Source: Streptomyces sp. WMMC500
Lineage (GTDB): Bacteria > Actinomycetota > Actinomycetes > Streptomycetales > Streptomycetaceae
Assembly: GCF_027497195.1 (NCBI RefSeq)
Contig: NZ_CP114905.1
Span: 434,001 to 498,000 of the forward strand
Direction: 5' to 3'
Length of the DNA: 64,000 bases
The notes under the pieces: model-generated
Databases searched by the model: none
What the model was told of the DNA's origin: nothing
What the model saw: only the letters and a program-made list of their open reading frames with translations
Part shown: one piece after another, positions 34,209-41,415 of the stretch
Numbering within the stretch: the first letter of the stretch is position 1
How the letters are laid out: every line of letters starts with the position of its first letter
Translations under genes and position numbers: made by a program

Positions 34209-35026
34209 TGACCGCCAGGACGTCCAAGGCCATCGCCTATCTGCTCCTCACCATCGCCAGCCTCATCACGATCGTGCCGCTGGTCTACATGGTCTCGCTG
34301 TCGCTGCAGACCGAGACCGAGATGCTGTCCGCGGAGTCGGTGCTGTGGCCGGACTCGCCGCAGTGGGGGAACTACACCACGCTGTTCGAGGAGGCGCCGT
34401 TCGGCAACTTCATCGTCAACAGCCTGGTGGTCGCGGGTGCGATCACGGTCTCGCACCTGATCTTCGATCCGCTGGTGGGCTACGTCTTCGCGAAGTTCGA
34501 CTTCCCGTTCAAGAACACGCTGTTCGTGGCGATCCTCGCCACGCTGATGATCCCGCTGTTCGTCCGCATGATCCCGCTGTACGTGATGATGTCGGACCTC
34601 GGCTGGCTGGACAGCTACCAGGGGCTCATCGTGCCGTTCCTGATGGACGGCTTCGGCATCTTCCTCATGCGGCAGTTCATCCAGCCCATCCCCGACGACC
34701 TCATCCACGCGGCCCGGGTGGACGGTGCGAACGAGTTCGCCATCTACTGGCGGATCATCCTGCCGCAGTGCAAGCCCGCGCTGGCGGTGCTGGGCCTCTT
34801 CACGTTCGTCTTCCAGTGGAACGAGTTCCTCTGGCCGCTGGTGGTGACGACCTCGGAGCGGATGCGGACGATCCCGGTGGGGCTCACCCAGTTCAGCCAG
34901 GAGCAGTTCCAGCTCTGGCACCTCACCGCCGCGGGGTCGGTCATCATGTTCGTGCCGACGGCCCTGCTGTTGATCTTCAGCCAGCGCTACTTCGTCCGCG
35001 GCATCACCCTGACCGGCCTGAAGTGA
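34208..35026 (+). CDS. ABC sugar importer, permease 2
   Basis: 272 residues of the MalG/UgpE type with six spans, from AIAYLLLTIASLITIVPLVY. EAA loop: LIHAARVDGANEFAIYWRII. The TGATG overlap with permease 1 indicates coupled translation. Ends TLTGLK, close to the family's usual GLTAGAVKG terminus. Pairs with permease 1 to form the membrane channel for the lipoprotein's substrate. Confidence 0.92.
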   Translation: MTARTSKAIAYLLLTIASLITIVPLVYMVSLSLQTETEMLSAESVLWPDSPQWGNYTTLFEEAPFGNFIVNSLVVAGAITVSHLIFDPLVGYVFAKFDFPFKNTLFVAILATLMIPLFVRMIPLYVMMSDLGWLDSYQGLIVPFLMDGFGIFLMRQFIQPIPDDLIHAARVDGANEFAIYWRIILPQCKPALAVLGLFTFVFQWNEFLWPLVVTTSERMRTIPVGLTQFSQEQFQLWHLTAAGSVIMFVPTALLLIFSQRYFVRGITLTGLK

Positions 35027-35056
35027 CCCCCACCCCACCGTGCGGAAAGGACCCCG

Positions 35057-36454
35057 ATGCCCGACCGGCGTCCCCATGTCATCGTCGTGTTCACCGACCA
35101 GCAGCGCTGGGACACGACGGGCGCGGGCGGCAACCCGCTCGACCTCACGCCCGCGTTCGACCGGATGGCCCGCTCGGGCACGTACGCGGCGGCGGCGATC
35201 ACCCCGCAGCCCGTCTGCGCGCCCGCGCGGGCGGCGCTGCAGACGGGCCGGTGGCCCACCGACACCGGCTGCTACCGCAACGGGATCCCGCTGCCGCGCG
35301 ACGCCCGCACGCTCGCGCACCACTTCGGTGACGCGGGCTACACCACCGGGTACATCGGCAAGTGGCATCTGGCCGGCGCGGACCCGGTGCCGCCGGAGGA
35401 CCGGGGCGGGTATCAACACTGGCTGGCCTCCAACGTGCTGGAGTTCACCTCGGACGCGTACCGCACGGTGATGTACGACGAGGACGGCGACCCGGTGCGG
35501 CTGCCCGGCTACCGCTCCGACGCACTGTTCGATGCGGCGATCCGGTTCGCCGCCGACCACCACGACGAGCCGTTCTTCCTCTTCCTCTCCCTCATCGAGC
35601 CGCACCACCAGAACGAGGTCGACGACTACCCGGCCCCGGACGGCTACGAGGAGCGCTACACCGGCCGCTGGCTGCCGCCGGACCTGGCCGCCCTGTCCGC
35701 GGAAGGGGGCACCGCGCACCGGCACATCGCCGGCTACTGCGGCCAGGTCCGGCGCGTCGACGAGGGCCTGGGCCGGCTGCTGGACGCGCTGCGCAGCATG
35801 GACCTGCTGGACGACACCATCGTCGCGTTCACCTCCGACCACGGCAGCCACTTCCGTACCCGCAACGGCGAGTACAAGCGGTCCTGCCACGACGGTTCGA
35901 TCCGGGTGCCGCTCGCGCTGCACGGCCCCGGCTTCGCCGGCGGCCGGGTGCTCGACGCCCCGGTCAGCACCCTGGACCTGCCGCCGACCCTCCTGGACGC
36001 CGCGGGGCTGGACGTCCCGGAGGAGATGCACGGACGCTCCTTCCTGCCGCTGGTCCGCGACCCCGGCGCCGACTGGCCCGAGGACGTCTTCGTCCAGGTC
36101 AGCGAGTCCGAGTGCGGACGGGCCCTGCGCACCTCACGGTGGAAGTACTACGTCGTCGACCCCGCGGCCGACGGCTGGCGCACCCGCTCCGGCAGCAGGT
36201 ACGTCGAGACGGCGCTGTACGACCTGGCGCACGACCCGTACGAGCTCGACAACCTTGTCGGGCTCGCCTCGCACCGCGCGCTGGCCGACGGGCTGCGGGC
36301 GCGGCTGCTGGCGCGGATCACCGCGGCGGGCGAGCCGGAGCCGGTGATCGAAGCGGCTCCGGAGCGGCGGGCGCCGCAGCGCCGGGTCGATCCCACCGTG
36401 CACGGATTCAAGCTGGACGGCATGCGCTTCGGGCACCAGCGCAAGCACCCCTGA
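35057..36454 (+). CDS. type I sulfatase (Cys-type)
   Basis: 465 residues. The signature VCAPARAALQTGR matches C-x-P-x-R-x4-TGR; Cys54 would be oxidised to formylglycine, the catalytic aldehyde hydrate. Metal ligands include FTDQQRWD near the N-terminus and TSDHGSHF (Asp-His). No export signal is seen, so it is probably cytoplasmic and removes sulfate from a sugar after uptake. Thirty bases after the permease gene, it ends the LacI/importer operon. A formylglycine-generating enzyme must be encoded elsewhere. A strong hairpin follows. Confidence 0.9.
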   Translation: MPDRRPHVIVVFTDQQRWDTTGAGGNPLDLTPAFDRMARSGTYAAAAITPQPVCAPARAALQTGRWPTDTGCYRNGIPLPRDARTLAHHFGDAGYTTGYIGKWHLAGADPVPPEDRGGYQHWLASNVLEFTSDAYRTVMYDEDGDPVRLPGYRSDALFDAAIRFAADHHDEPFFLFLSLIEPHHQNEVDDYPAPDGYEERYTGRWLPPDLAALSAEGGTAHRHIAGYCGQVRRVDEGLGRLLDALRSMDLLDDTIVAFTSDHGSHFRTRNGEYKRSCHDGSIRVPLALHGPGFAGGRVLDAPVSTLDLPPTLLDAAGLDVPEEMHGRSFLPLVRDPGADWPEDVFVQVSESECGRALRTSRWKYYVVDPAADGWRTRSGSRYVETALYDLAHDPYELDNLVGLASHRALADGLRARLLARITAAGEPEPVIEAAPERRAPQRRVDPTVHGFKLDGMRFGHQRKHP

Positions 36455-36470
36455 ACCCCGGTGGGGCGAG

Positions 36471-36502
36471 CCCGTGGCGGCCGCTCAGGCGGCCGCCGCG
36501 GG
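36471..36502. terminator. terminator after the sulfatase gene
   Basis: CCCG-t-GGCGGCCGC pairs with GCGGCCGCC-g-CGGG, a 14-bp stem with one G-U pair and a TCAG tetraloop. The stop codon of the minus-strand mini-gene lies in the loop, so the hairpin may serve both strands. Confidence 0.65.
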
Positions 36503-36589
36503 CGGGCAGATGCAGCGGACGCGACCGCAGCGCGGGCACACCGGCACGAGCGCGGTGGCGTGCTGCGGGTGGGGTGGGTGACTGGTCAT
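36485..36589 (-). CDS. 34-residue Cys-rich mini-protein (zinc-ribbon-like knuckle)
   Basis: A short minus-strand gene with an excellent ribosome site: GGAGG seven bases before the ATG. It encodes 34 residues beginning MTSHPPHPQHATALVPV and containing CPRCGRVRCIC, i.e. CxxC followed by CxC, then PPAAAA. Four closely set cysteines plus nearby histidines could bind one zinc or iron. I do not recognise a named family. It is divergent from the methyltransferase gene (71 bases between starts), and its stop falls inside the terminator hairpin. No function is proposed. Confidence 0.55.
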   Translation of the reverse strand: MTSHPPHPQHATALVPVCPRCGRVRCICPPAAAA

Positions 36590-36660
36590 CTCGGATCCTC
36601 CGCCCGGCTGTGAGAACGTGATCTCCTCTTCGTTAGACGCAGCGGGAAGCGATCAGGTTT

Positions 36661-37314
36661 ATGGACAGCGGTGCCTGGGACGAACGTTATGCCGCGAAAG
36701 ACCTCGTTTGGGGTGGTGAACCGAACCGCTGGGTGGCCCGCGAGGTGGCGGAGATCACGCCCGCGCGGGCCCTGGACCTGGCCGCGGGCGAGGGGCGCAA
36801 CACGCTGTGGCTCGCCGCCCGCGGCTGGCGGGTGACGGCGGTGGACTTCTCGCGGGTCGCGCTGGAGCGGGGCCGGCGGCGGGCCGCGGAGCTGGCGCCC
36901 CGGGCCGCGGAGCGGATCCGGTGGGTACGGGCCGACCTGCTGGAGTACGCGCCGGCGGAGGGCTCGTACGAACTGGTGGTCGTCGCGTATCTGCACCTGC
37001 CCGGCGAGGAGCGCCGCCGGGTGCTGCGGCGGGCCGCCGCCGCGCTCGCCGCCGGCGGCGAACTGCTGGTCGTCGGGCACGACTCGGCGAACCTCACCGA
37101 GGGCACGGGCGGGCCGCAGGAGCCGCGGGTGCTGTTCACGGCCGAGGACGTGCTGGCGGACCTGGCGGACGCGCCGCTGGAGACCGTACGCGCCGAGCGG
37201 GTACGCCGGCCCGTGGCGCAGGAGGAGGGGCCGCCGAAGGAGGCGATCGACGCGCTGGCCCGGCTGCGCCGGACTGCGAGAGGGGTCCCGCGAGACCCCT
37301 CGGCACTCGTGTGA
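36661..37314 (+). CDS. class I SAM-dependent methyltransferase
   Basis: 217 residues. Seven-strand methyltransferase: motif I ALDLAAGEGRNTLWLA binds SAM, then VTAVDFSRVALERG (acidic strand-2 end), motif at YELVVVAYLHLPGEER and strand ELLVVGHDSANL. WDERYAAKDLVWGGEPN at the start resembles TehB/thiopurine-methyltransferase-like enzymes. The substrate is unknown. No classical ribosome site is close to the ATG. Divergent from the mini-protein gene. Confidence 0.85.
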   Translation: MDSGAWDERYAAKDLVWGGEPNRWVAREVAEITPARALDLAAGEGRNTLWLAARGWRVTAVDFSRVALERGRRRAAELAPRAAERIRWVRADLLEYAPAEGSYELVVVAYLHLPGEERRRVLRRAAAALAAGGELLVVGHDSANLTEGTGGPQEPRVLFTAEDVLADLADAPLETVRAERVRRPVAQEEGPPKEAIDALARLRRTARGVPRDPSALV

Positions 37315-37330
37315 CCAGCCGTCGTTGACT

Positions 37331-37344
37331 TGAACCATTGTTCA
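37331..37344. promoter_or_regulatory. TGAAC-N4-GTTCA operator upstream of the transketolase pair
   Basis: A perfect 5-4-5 inverted repeat (TGAACCATTGTTCA) begins immediately after a TTGACT hexamer and lies 19 bases before the ATG at 37363. The form resembles TetR-family sites; no such regulator is encoded within reach. Confidence 0.4.
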
Positions 37345-37362
37345 GGTTGCACGGTGGGGCAC

Positions 37363-38085
37363 ATGACGACGACCGCCTCCGCACCGCCCCGACCGCCCGC
37401 CGGCTACGCCGACCTGCCGCGCCTCATGGGCCTGATGACCGGCGACGAGAAGCACGGCCCCGCCGCCACCTCCACCCTCGACGCCCTGTGGGTCCTCTAC
37501 GACCGGGTGCTGCGGGTGACCCCCGCGACCGCGGGGGCGCCCGGCCGCGACCGGTTCCTGCTCTCCAAGGGCCACGGCCCGATGGCGTACTACGCCGTGC
37601 TCGCCGCCAAGGGCTTCCTGCCCGTCGACTGGCTGCCCGGCTTCGGCTCGTACGACTCGCCGCTGGGCCACCACCCCGACCGCACGCTGCTGCCCGGCGT
37701 CGAGATCGGCAGCGGCTCGCTCGGCCACGGCCTGCCGCTGGCCGTCGGCACCGCGCTCGGGCTGCGCGCCCGGGGGCCGTACGGCCGGCCGAACCAAGAC
37801 CCGCGCGTGTGGGTGCTGGTCGGCGACGCCGAGCTGGACGAGGGCAGCAACCACGAGGCCATCGCCTACGCCGGCGCGGCGGGCCTGGACTCCCTGCACA
37901 CCCTCGTCATCGACAACTCCTCCGCGAGCTACGCGCTCCCCGGCGGCATCGCCGCCCGCTTCGAGGCCGCCGGCTGGTCCACCGCCACCGTCGACGGCCG
38001 CGACCACGAGGCGCTGTACGCCGCCTTCACCGACCCGCACCCCGGCCGGGCACGCGCCGTCGTCGCCCGCGTCGAGCCCGCCTGA
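37363..38085 (+). CDS. transketolase, N-terminal (TPP-binding) subunit
   Basis: 240 residues matching the pyrophosphate domain of transketolase: SKGHGPMAYYAVLAAKGF, GSGSLGHGLPLAVGTALGLR, and the TPP/Mg motif VGDAELDEGSNHEA ending in HTLVIDNSSASYAL. The pyrimidine and C-terminal domains are encoded by the next gene. Split transketolases of this size are common in archaea and in bacterial secondary or sugar-catabolic loci; the physiological ketose is unknown. ATG at 37363 is preferred over one 11 codons upstream that overlaps the operator. Confidence 0.88.
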   Translation: MTTTASAPPRPPAGYADLPRLMGLMTGDEKHGPAATSTLDALWVLYDRVLRVTPATAGAPGRDRFLLSKGHGPMAYYAVLAAKGFLPVDWLPGFGSYDSPLGHHPDRTLLPGVEIGSGSLGHGLPLAVGTALGLRARGPYGRPNQDPRVWVLVGDAELDEGSNHEAIAYAGAAGLDSLHTLVIDNSSASYALPGGIAARFEAAGWSTATVDGRDHEALYAAFTDPHPGRARAVVARVEPA

Positions 38086-38099
38086 CGCCTGCCCCTCAC

Positions 38100-38141
38100 C
38101 ACCACAGCCCCGCCACCACAGCCCCGCCACCACAGCCCCAC
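38100..38141. repeat. three tandem 14-bp repeats
   Basis: CACCACAGCCCCGC occurs three times head to tail (the last ends CCAC) in the 98-base gap between the two transketolase genes. Strand composition is strongly C-rich on the plus strand. Copy number may vary by slippage. Confidence 0.8.
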
Positions 38142-38183
38142 CACCCACCGCCGCGCCACCACCGCCGTGAAAGGACACCGACC

Positions 38184-39110
38184 ATGGACACGATGCGTGA
38201 GCGCTTCGCCTCCGTCACCTCCCGGCTGCTGGACGAGGACCCCCGGCTGGCCGTCGTGCTCGCCGAGATCGGCACCGACGGCTTCGCCGCCGCGCGCCGG
38301 CGGCATCCGGACCGCGTGCTCAACGTCGGCATCCGCGAGCAACTGCTCGTGGGCGTCGGCGGCGGGCTCGCCCTGGCCGGGATGCGCCCGGTCCTGCACA
38401 CCTTCGCCAGCTTCCTCGTCGAGCGCCCCTTCGAGCAGGTCAAGCTCGACCTCGGCCACCAGGGCGCGGGCGCGGTGCTGGTCAGCGCCGCCGCCTCGTA
38501 CGACTGGCCGGCCGGCGGCCACACCCACATGGCGCCCGGCGACGTGGCGCTGCTGGACACCCTCGACGGCTGGACGGTGCACGTGCCGGGCCATCCGGAC
38601 GAGGCCGAGACGCTGCTGCGGCACGCCGCCGCCGCGGGCGACGACAAGGTGTACGTGCGACTGTCCGCGCAGACGAACGCCGCCGGCCGGCCGGTCACCG
38701 GCGCGGGGTTCCTGACCGTGCGCGAGGGCCGCGCGGGCGTGGTGGTCGCGGCGGGCCCGGTGCTGGACGACGTGCTGGCTGCGACCGAGGGGCTCGACGT
38801 GACGGTGCTCTACGCGACGACCCTGCGCCCCTTCGACGCCGCCGCCCTGCGGTCCGCGGCGGGTGCGGCGCGCAGCGCGGACGTCGTCCTGGTCGAGCCG
38901 TACCTCGCCGGCACCTCCACGGCGTACGCGAACGACGCGCTGGCCGACGTGCCGCACCGGGTGCTGGGGCTGGGCACCGCGCGGCGCGAGCTGCGGCGCT
39001 ACGGCACGATCCGCGAGCACGTGCGCGCCCACGGGCTCGACGCGGCGTCGCTGCGCGAGCGGATCGCGGCGTTCACGGGAGCGCGGGCTGGGGCGCGGGC
39101 CGCGGCCTGA
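38184..39110 (+). CDS. transketolase, C-terminal (pyrimidine-binding) subunit
   Basis: 308 residues. Contains the transketolase pyrimidine domain with the conserved Glu that activates TPP in NVGIREQLLVGVGGGLALAG, followed by VLHTFASFLVERPFEQVKLD and a C-terminal domain (TVLYATTLRPFDAAALRSA). It completes the enzyme encoded by the upstream gene. The 98-base spacer with tandem repeats is unusual for a pair whose products must be made in equal amounts. An AAAGGA ribosome site lies before the ATG. Confidence 0.88.
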   Translation: MDTMRERFASVTSRLLDEDPRLAVVLAEIGTDGFAAARRRHPDRVLNVGIREQLLVGVGGGLALAGMRPVLHTFASFLVERPFEQVKLDLGHQGAGAVLVSAAASYDWPAGGHTHMAPGDVALLDTLDGWTVHVPGHPDEAETLLRHAAAAGDDKVYVRLSAQTNAAGRPVTGAGFLTVREGRAGVVVAAGPVLDDVLAATEGLDVTVLYATTLRPFDAAALRSAAGAARSADVVLVEPYLAGTSTAYANDALADVPHRVLGLGTARRELRRYGTIREHVRAHGLDAASLRERIAAFTGARAGARAAA

Positions 39111-39128
39111 TCTCCGGGCCCCGGCCCC

Positions 39129-39485
39129 TCAGGACTCGCCGGCCAGCTCCGGGTGCTCGGCGAGCAGCCGGGGCGGGGCCGCCTGGCGCCAGGAGTCGGC
39201 GACGATGATCCGCAGCTCGTCGCGGTCGTCCAGGGCCGCGATCCGCACCCGCACCCAGGCGAACGGCGCCTCGTGGTCGGCGACCCAGAACTTCCCCGGC
39301 TCCGCCAGCGCCAGTTCGTCCCGCTCCACCTTGGGGCAGCGCACCGCGAACGACGTCTCGTCCTCCGGCAGAGTGAGGAACATCTTGCCCTTCACCCGGA
39401 AGGTGGGCATGCCCCACGCCAGCTTCTCCGCGGTCTGCGGCAGGGCCAGGGCGGTCTTGCGTACGTCCTCGGCGGTGAGGGTCAT
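39129..39485 (-). CDS. MmcQ/YjbR-family protein
   Basis: 118 residues of the small MmcQ/YjbR (DUF419) fold: VRKTALALPQTAEKLAWGMP, FRVKGKMFLTLPEDE and WVRVRIAALDDRDELR. The family is thought to bind DNA or small ligands, and no enzymatic activity is established. An ATG with a GGGGGAG ribosome site is chosen; another lies 7 codons upstream. It starts 17 bases after the hydrolase gene and probably forms a two-gene unit with it. Convergent with transketolase, 18 bases apart. Confidence 0.85.
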   Translation of the reverse strand: MTLTAEDVRKTALALPQTAEKLAWGMPTFRVKGKMFLTLPEDETSFAVRCPKVERDELALAEPGKFWVADHEAPFAWVRVRIAALDDRDELRIIVADSWRQAAPPRLLAEHPELAGES

Positions 39486-39502
39486 CGGTGCTCCCCCGTC
39501 GG

Positions 39503-40426
39503 TCACACGTGCTTGTCGAGCCAGTCGAGCAGGTCGGCCTGGACCTCGTCGCGGTTCGTCTCGTTGAGGATCTCATGGCGGGCGCCGGGGTACGCGCGCC
39601 AGGTCGGCTCGCGCAGGCCCGCGTAGCGGAAGTCCTCCAGCAGCTCGGCGACGTGCGTGAGGCCCTGGTTGCACGGGTCGCGGTCGCCCACGGCGAGGTG
39701 CACGGGCAGGTCGACGGGGATGCGGGCCACGTTGTGCGGGTCGTTGATCTTCCGGGTGCCGAGCACCCAGCCCAGCGACAGCGCGACGTCGAAGGGGAAG
39801 CCGCAGCGCTCGTCGGCGACGTAGGCGTCGACCTCGGCGGTGTCGCGGGAGAGCCACTCGAAGCCGGTGCGGTGCTCGTACGGGTCGTTGAACGACGCGA
39901 AGATCTCCGGGACGAAGTCCGAGAGCCGGCCGCGGCCGCGCTCGGCGGCCTCGCCCGCCAGCCGGCGCACCGCGGTCTCCGTCTCCACGCCGGGCAGGCT
40001 GCGCAGGATGCCGGTGAGGACGAGGCCGGCCAGGCCCTCGCCGTGTTCCTGGGCGTAGTCGCGGGCGAGCATCGAGCCCATGCTGTGGCCGAGGAGGACG
40101 AAGGGCAGCCCGGGGTGGTCCGCGCGCAGCCGGTCGCCGACCGCGACCAGGTCGTCGACGACGGCGCGCCAGGGGTCGGCGTCGCCGGTGCCGGTGACGC
40201 CGTAGCCGCCGGTGGCGGCGGCGGTGGCGCCGTGGCCGCGGTGGTCGGAGGCGACGACGCCGTAGCCGCGGGCGGCGAGGAGGCGCGCGAACCGGTCGTA
40301 GCGCAGGGCGTGTTCCGCGGCGCCGTGCACGATCTGGACGAGCGCCCGCGGCCTGCCGTCCTCGGGCAGCCAGGTGTACGCGGCGACGGGGGTGCCGTCC
40401 GCGGCCGGCAGGTGGTCGGAGTGCAT
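39503..40426 (-). CDS. alpha/beta hydrolase, monoacylglycerol lipase-like
   Basis: 307 residues. Alpha/beta-hydrolase with oxyanion strand LVQIVHGAAEH, nucleophile elbow LLGHSMGSMLA, acid strand VHLAVGDRDPCN and terminal His in ARHEILNE, the arrangement of lysophospholipase / monoacylglycerol lipase (Hydrolase_4). No signal peptide, so it acts on cytoplasmic or membrane-derived acylglycerols. Short gap to the YjbR-like gene downstream. Confidence 0.9.
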   Translation of the reverse strand: MHSDHLPAADGTPVAAYTWLPEDGRPRALVQIVHGAAEHALRYDRFARLLAARGYGVVASDHRGHGATAAATGGYGVTGTGDADPWRAVVDDLVAVGDRLRADHPGLPFVLLGHSMGSMLARDYAQEHGEGLAGLVLTGILRSLPGVETETAVRRLAGEAAERGRGRLSDFVPEIFASFNDPYEHRTGFEWLSRDTAEVDAYVADERCGFPFDVALSLGWVLGTRKINDPHNVARIPVDLPVHLAVGDRDPCNQGLTHVAELLEDFRYAGLREPTWRAYPGARHEILNETNRDEVQADLLDWLDKHV

Positions 40427-40511
40427 GCGGCTCGCCTTCCTCGCGATCTGTCTGCGTCCCGGCCCCAGCCTCTCCCGCCGGGGCGCCGGACACCAGATCC
40501 GCGGCCCGGGT

Positions 40512-41360
40512 TCAGCCGTCGAAGGAGATCACGAGGTGGTCCTCCACGGGCACGTAGCCGAGGCGCTGGTACAGCGCGTTGCTGGTGGCGTTGGCGAGGT
40601 CGGTGAAGAGGAGCACCTCGCGCGCGCCGACGGCCGCCGCGGCGCGGCTGACGGCGGCGGTGACGGCCGCCGCGTAGCCGCGGCGGCGCAGCGGCGGCGG
40701 GGTGTAGACGGGCGCGACGCGGGCCATGCCGGCGACGGTGCGGGTGATGCCGGCGTACGACACGGGCCTGCCGCCGTCCTCCCACAGCGTCGCGCCGCCG
40801 TACGCGAGCCGGTCGGCCACGGCGCGGGCCGGGTCGCCGACGCCGCCGCCGGACTCCACGTGGAACTCCCGGGTCCAGTCCACCAGCAGGTCCCGGTCGT
40901 CCGCGGTGGCGGGCCTGGCGCGCCCGGGCGGCGCCGGGTCCGGGGGCACCAGCTCGCCCAGCCGGTACAGCCGGTGCCGCTCCTCGACGGTGCCGGCCGC
41001 GCCGGTACGCGCCGTCCAGGCGCCGGCGAACGCCTCGGCCGCCGCCCGCCCGGCGTTGATGCCGGTCACCGGCAGCCCTCCGGCCGCGCGCAGCTCCGCC
41101 AGCCCGGCGGCGGCGGACGGGGGCATATGGGCCAGCAGCAGCGGCAGCGGCGGGGTGCCGAGGAACGCGCCGGCCACCCGGCCGTCCGCGCCCCGCCACC
41201 AGCCGAACTCCGGCGGCGCGTCGCCGTACCGGTCGAGACCGGCGGCGGCGAGCGAGGCGGCGGCCGTCAGCAGGACGGTGTGCGCCGCGGGCTCCGCCCG
41301 CAGGAAGGGCCCGGCGGCGGCGGTGAAGGCGTCGAGGTCGTGCGTCGTGGTCCAGCCCAT
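40512..41360 (-). CDS. GNAT-family N-acetyltransferase
   Basis: 282 residues. The C-terminal half is a GNAT fold with acetyl-CoA loop YTPPPLRRRGYAAAVTAAVS and the C-terminal beta-strand LFTDLANATSNALYQRLGYV. The N-terminal half (ERHRLYRLGELVPP) is a degenerate GNAT-like lobe, as in proteins of the FR47 type. It acetylates an unknown amine. Stands alone; 55 bases separate it from the PhoD gene upstream. Confidence 0.87.
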   Translation of the reverse strand: MGWTTTHDLDAFTAAAGPFLRAEPAAHTVLLTAAASLAAAGLDRYGDAPPEFGWWRGADGRVAGAFLGTPPLPLLLAHMPPSAAAGLAELRAAGGLPVTGINAGRAAAEAFAGAWTARTGAAGTVEERHRLYRLGELVPPDPAPPGRARPATADDRDLLVDWTREFHVESGGGVGDPARAVADRLAYGGATLWEDGGRPVSYAGITRTVAGMARVAPVYTPPPLRRRGYAAAVTAAVSRAAAAVGAREVLLFTDLANATSNALYQRLGYVPVEDHLVISFDG

Positions 41361-41415
41361 GCCCCACCCTGCACCGTCACCGCCCCGGCGGGCACCTGTA
41401 TTTCCGGGCTCCGCG

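Noticed and set aside
38100..38141. CRISPR-like array
   Set aside because: Three directly abutting 14-bp repeats with no spacers and no cas genes; it is a simple tandem repeat.
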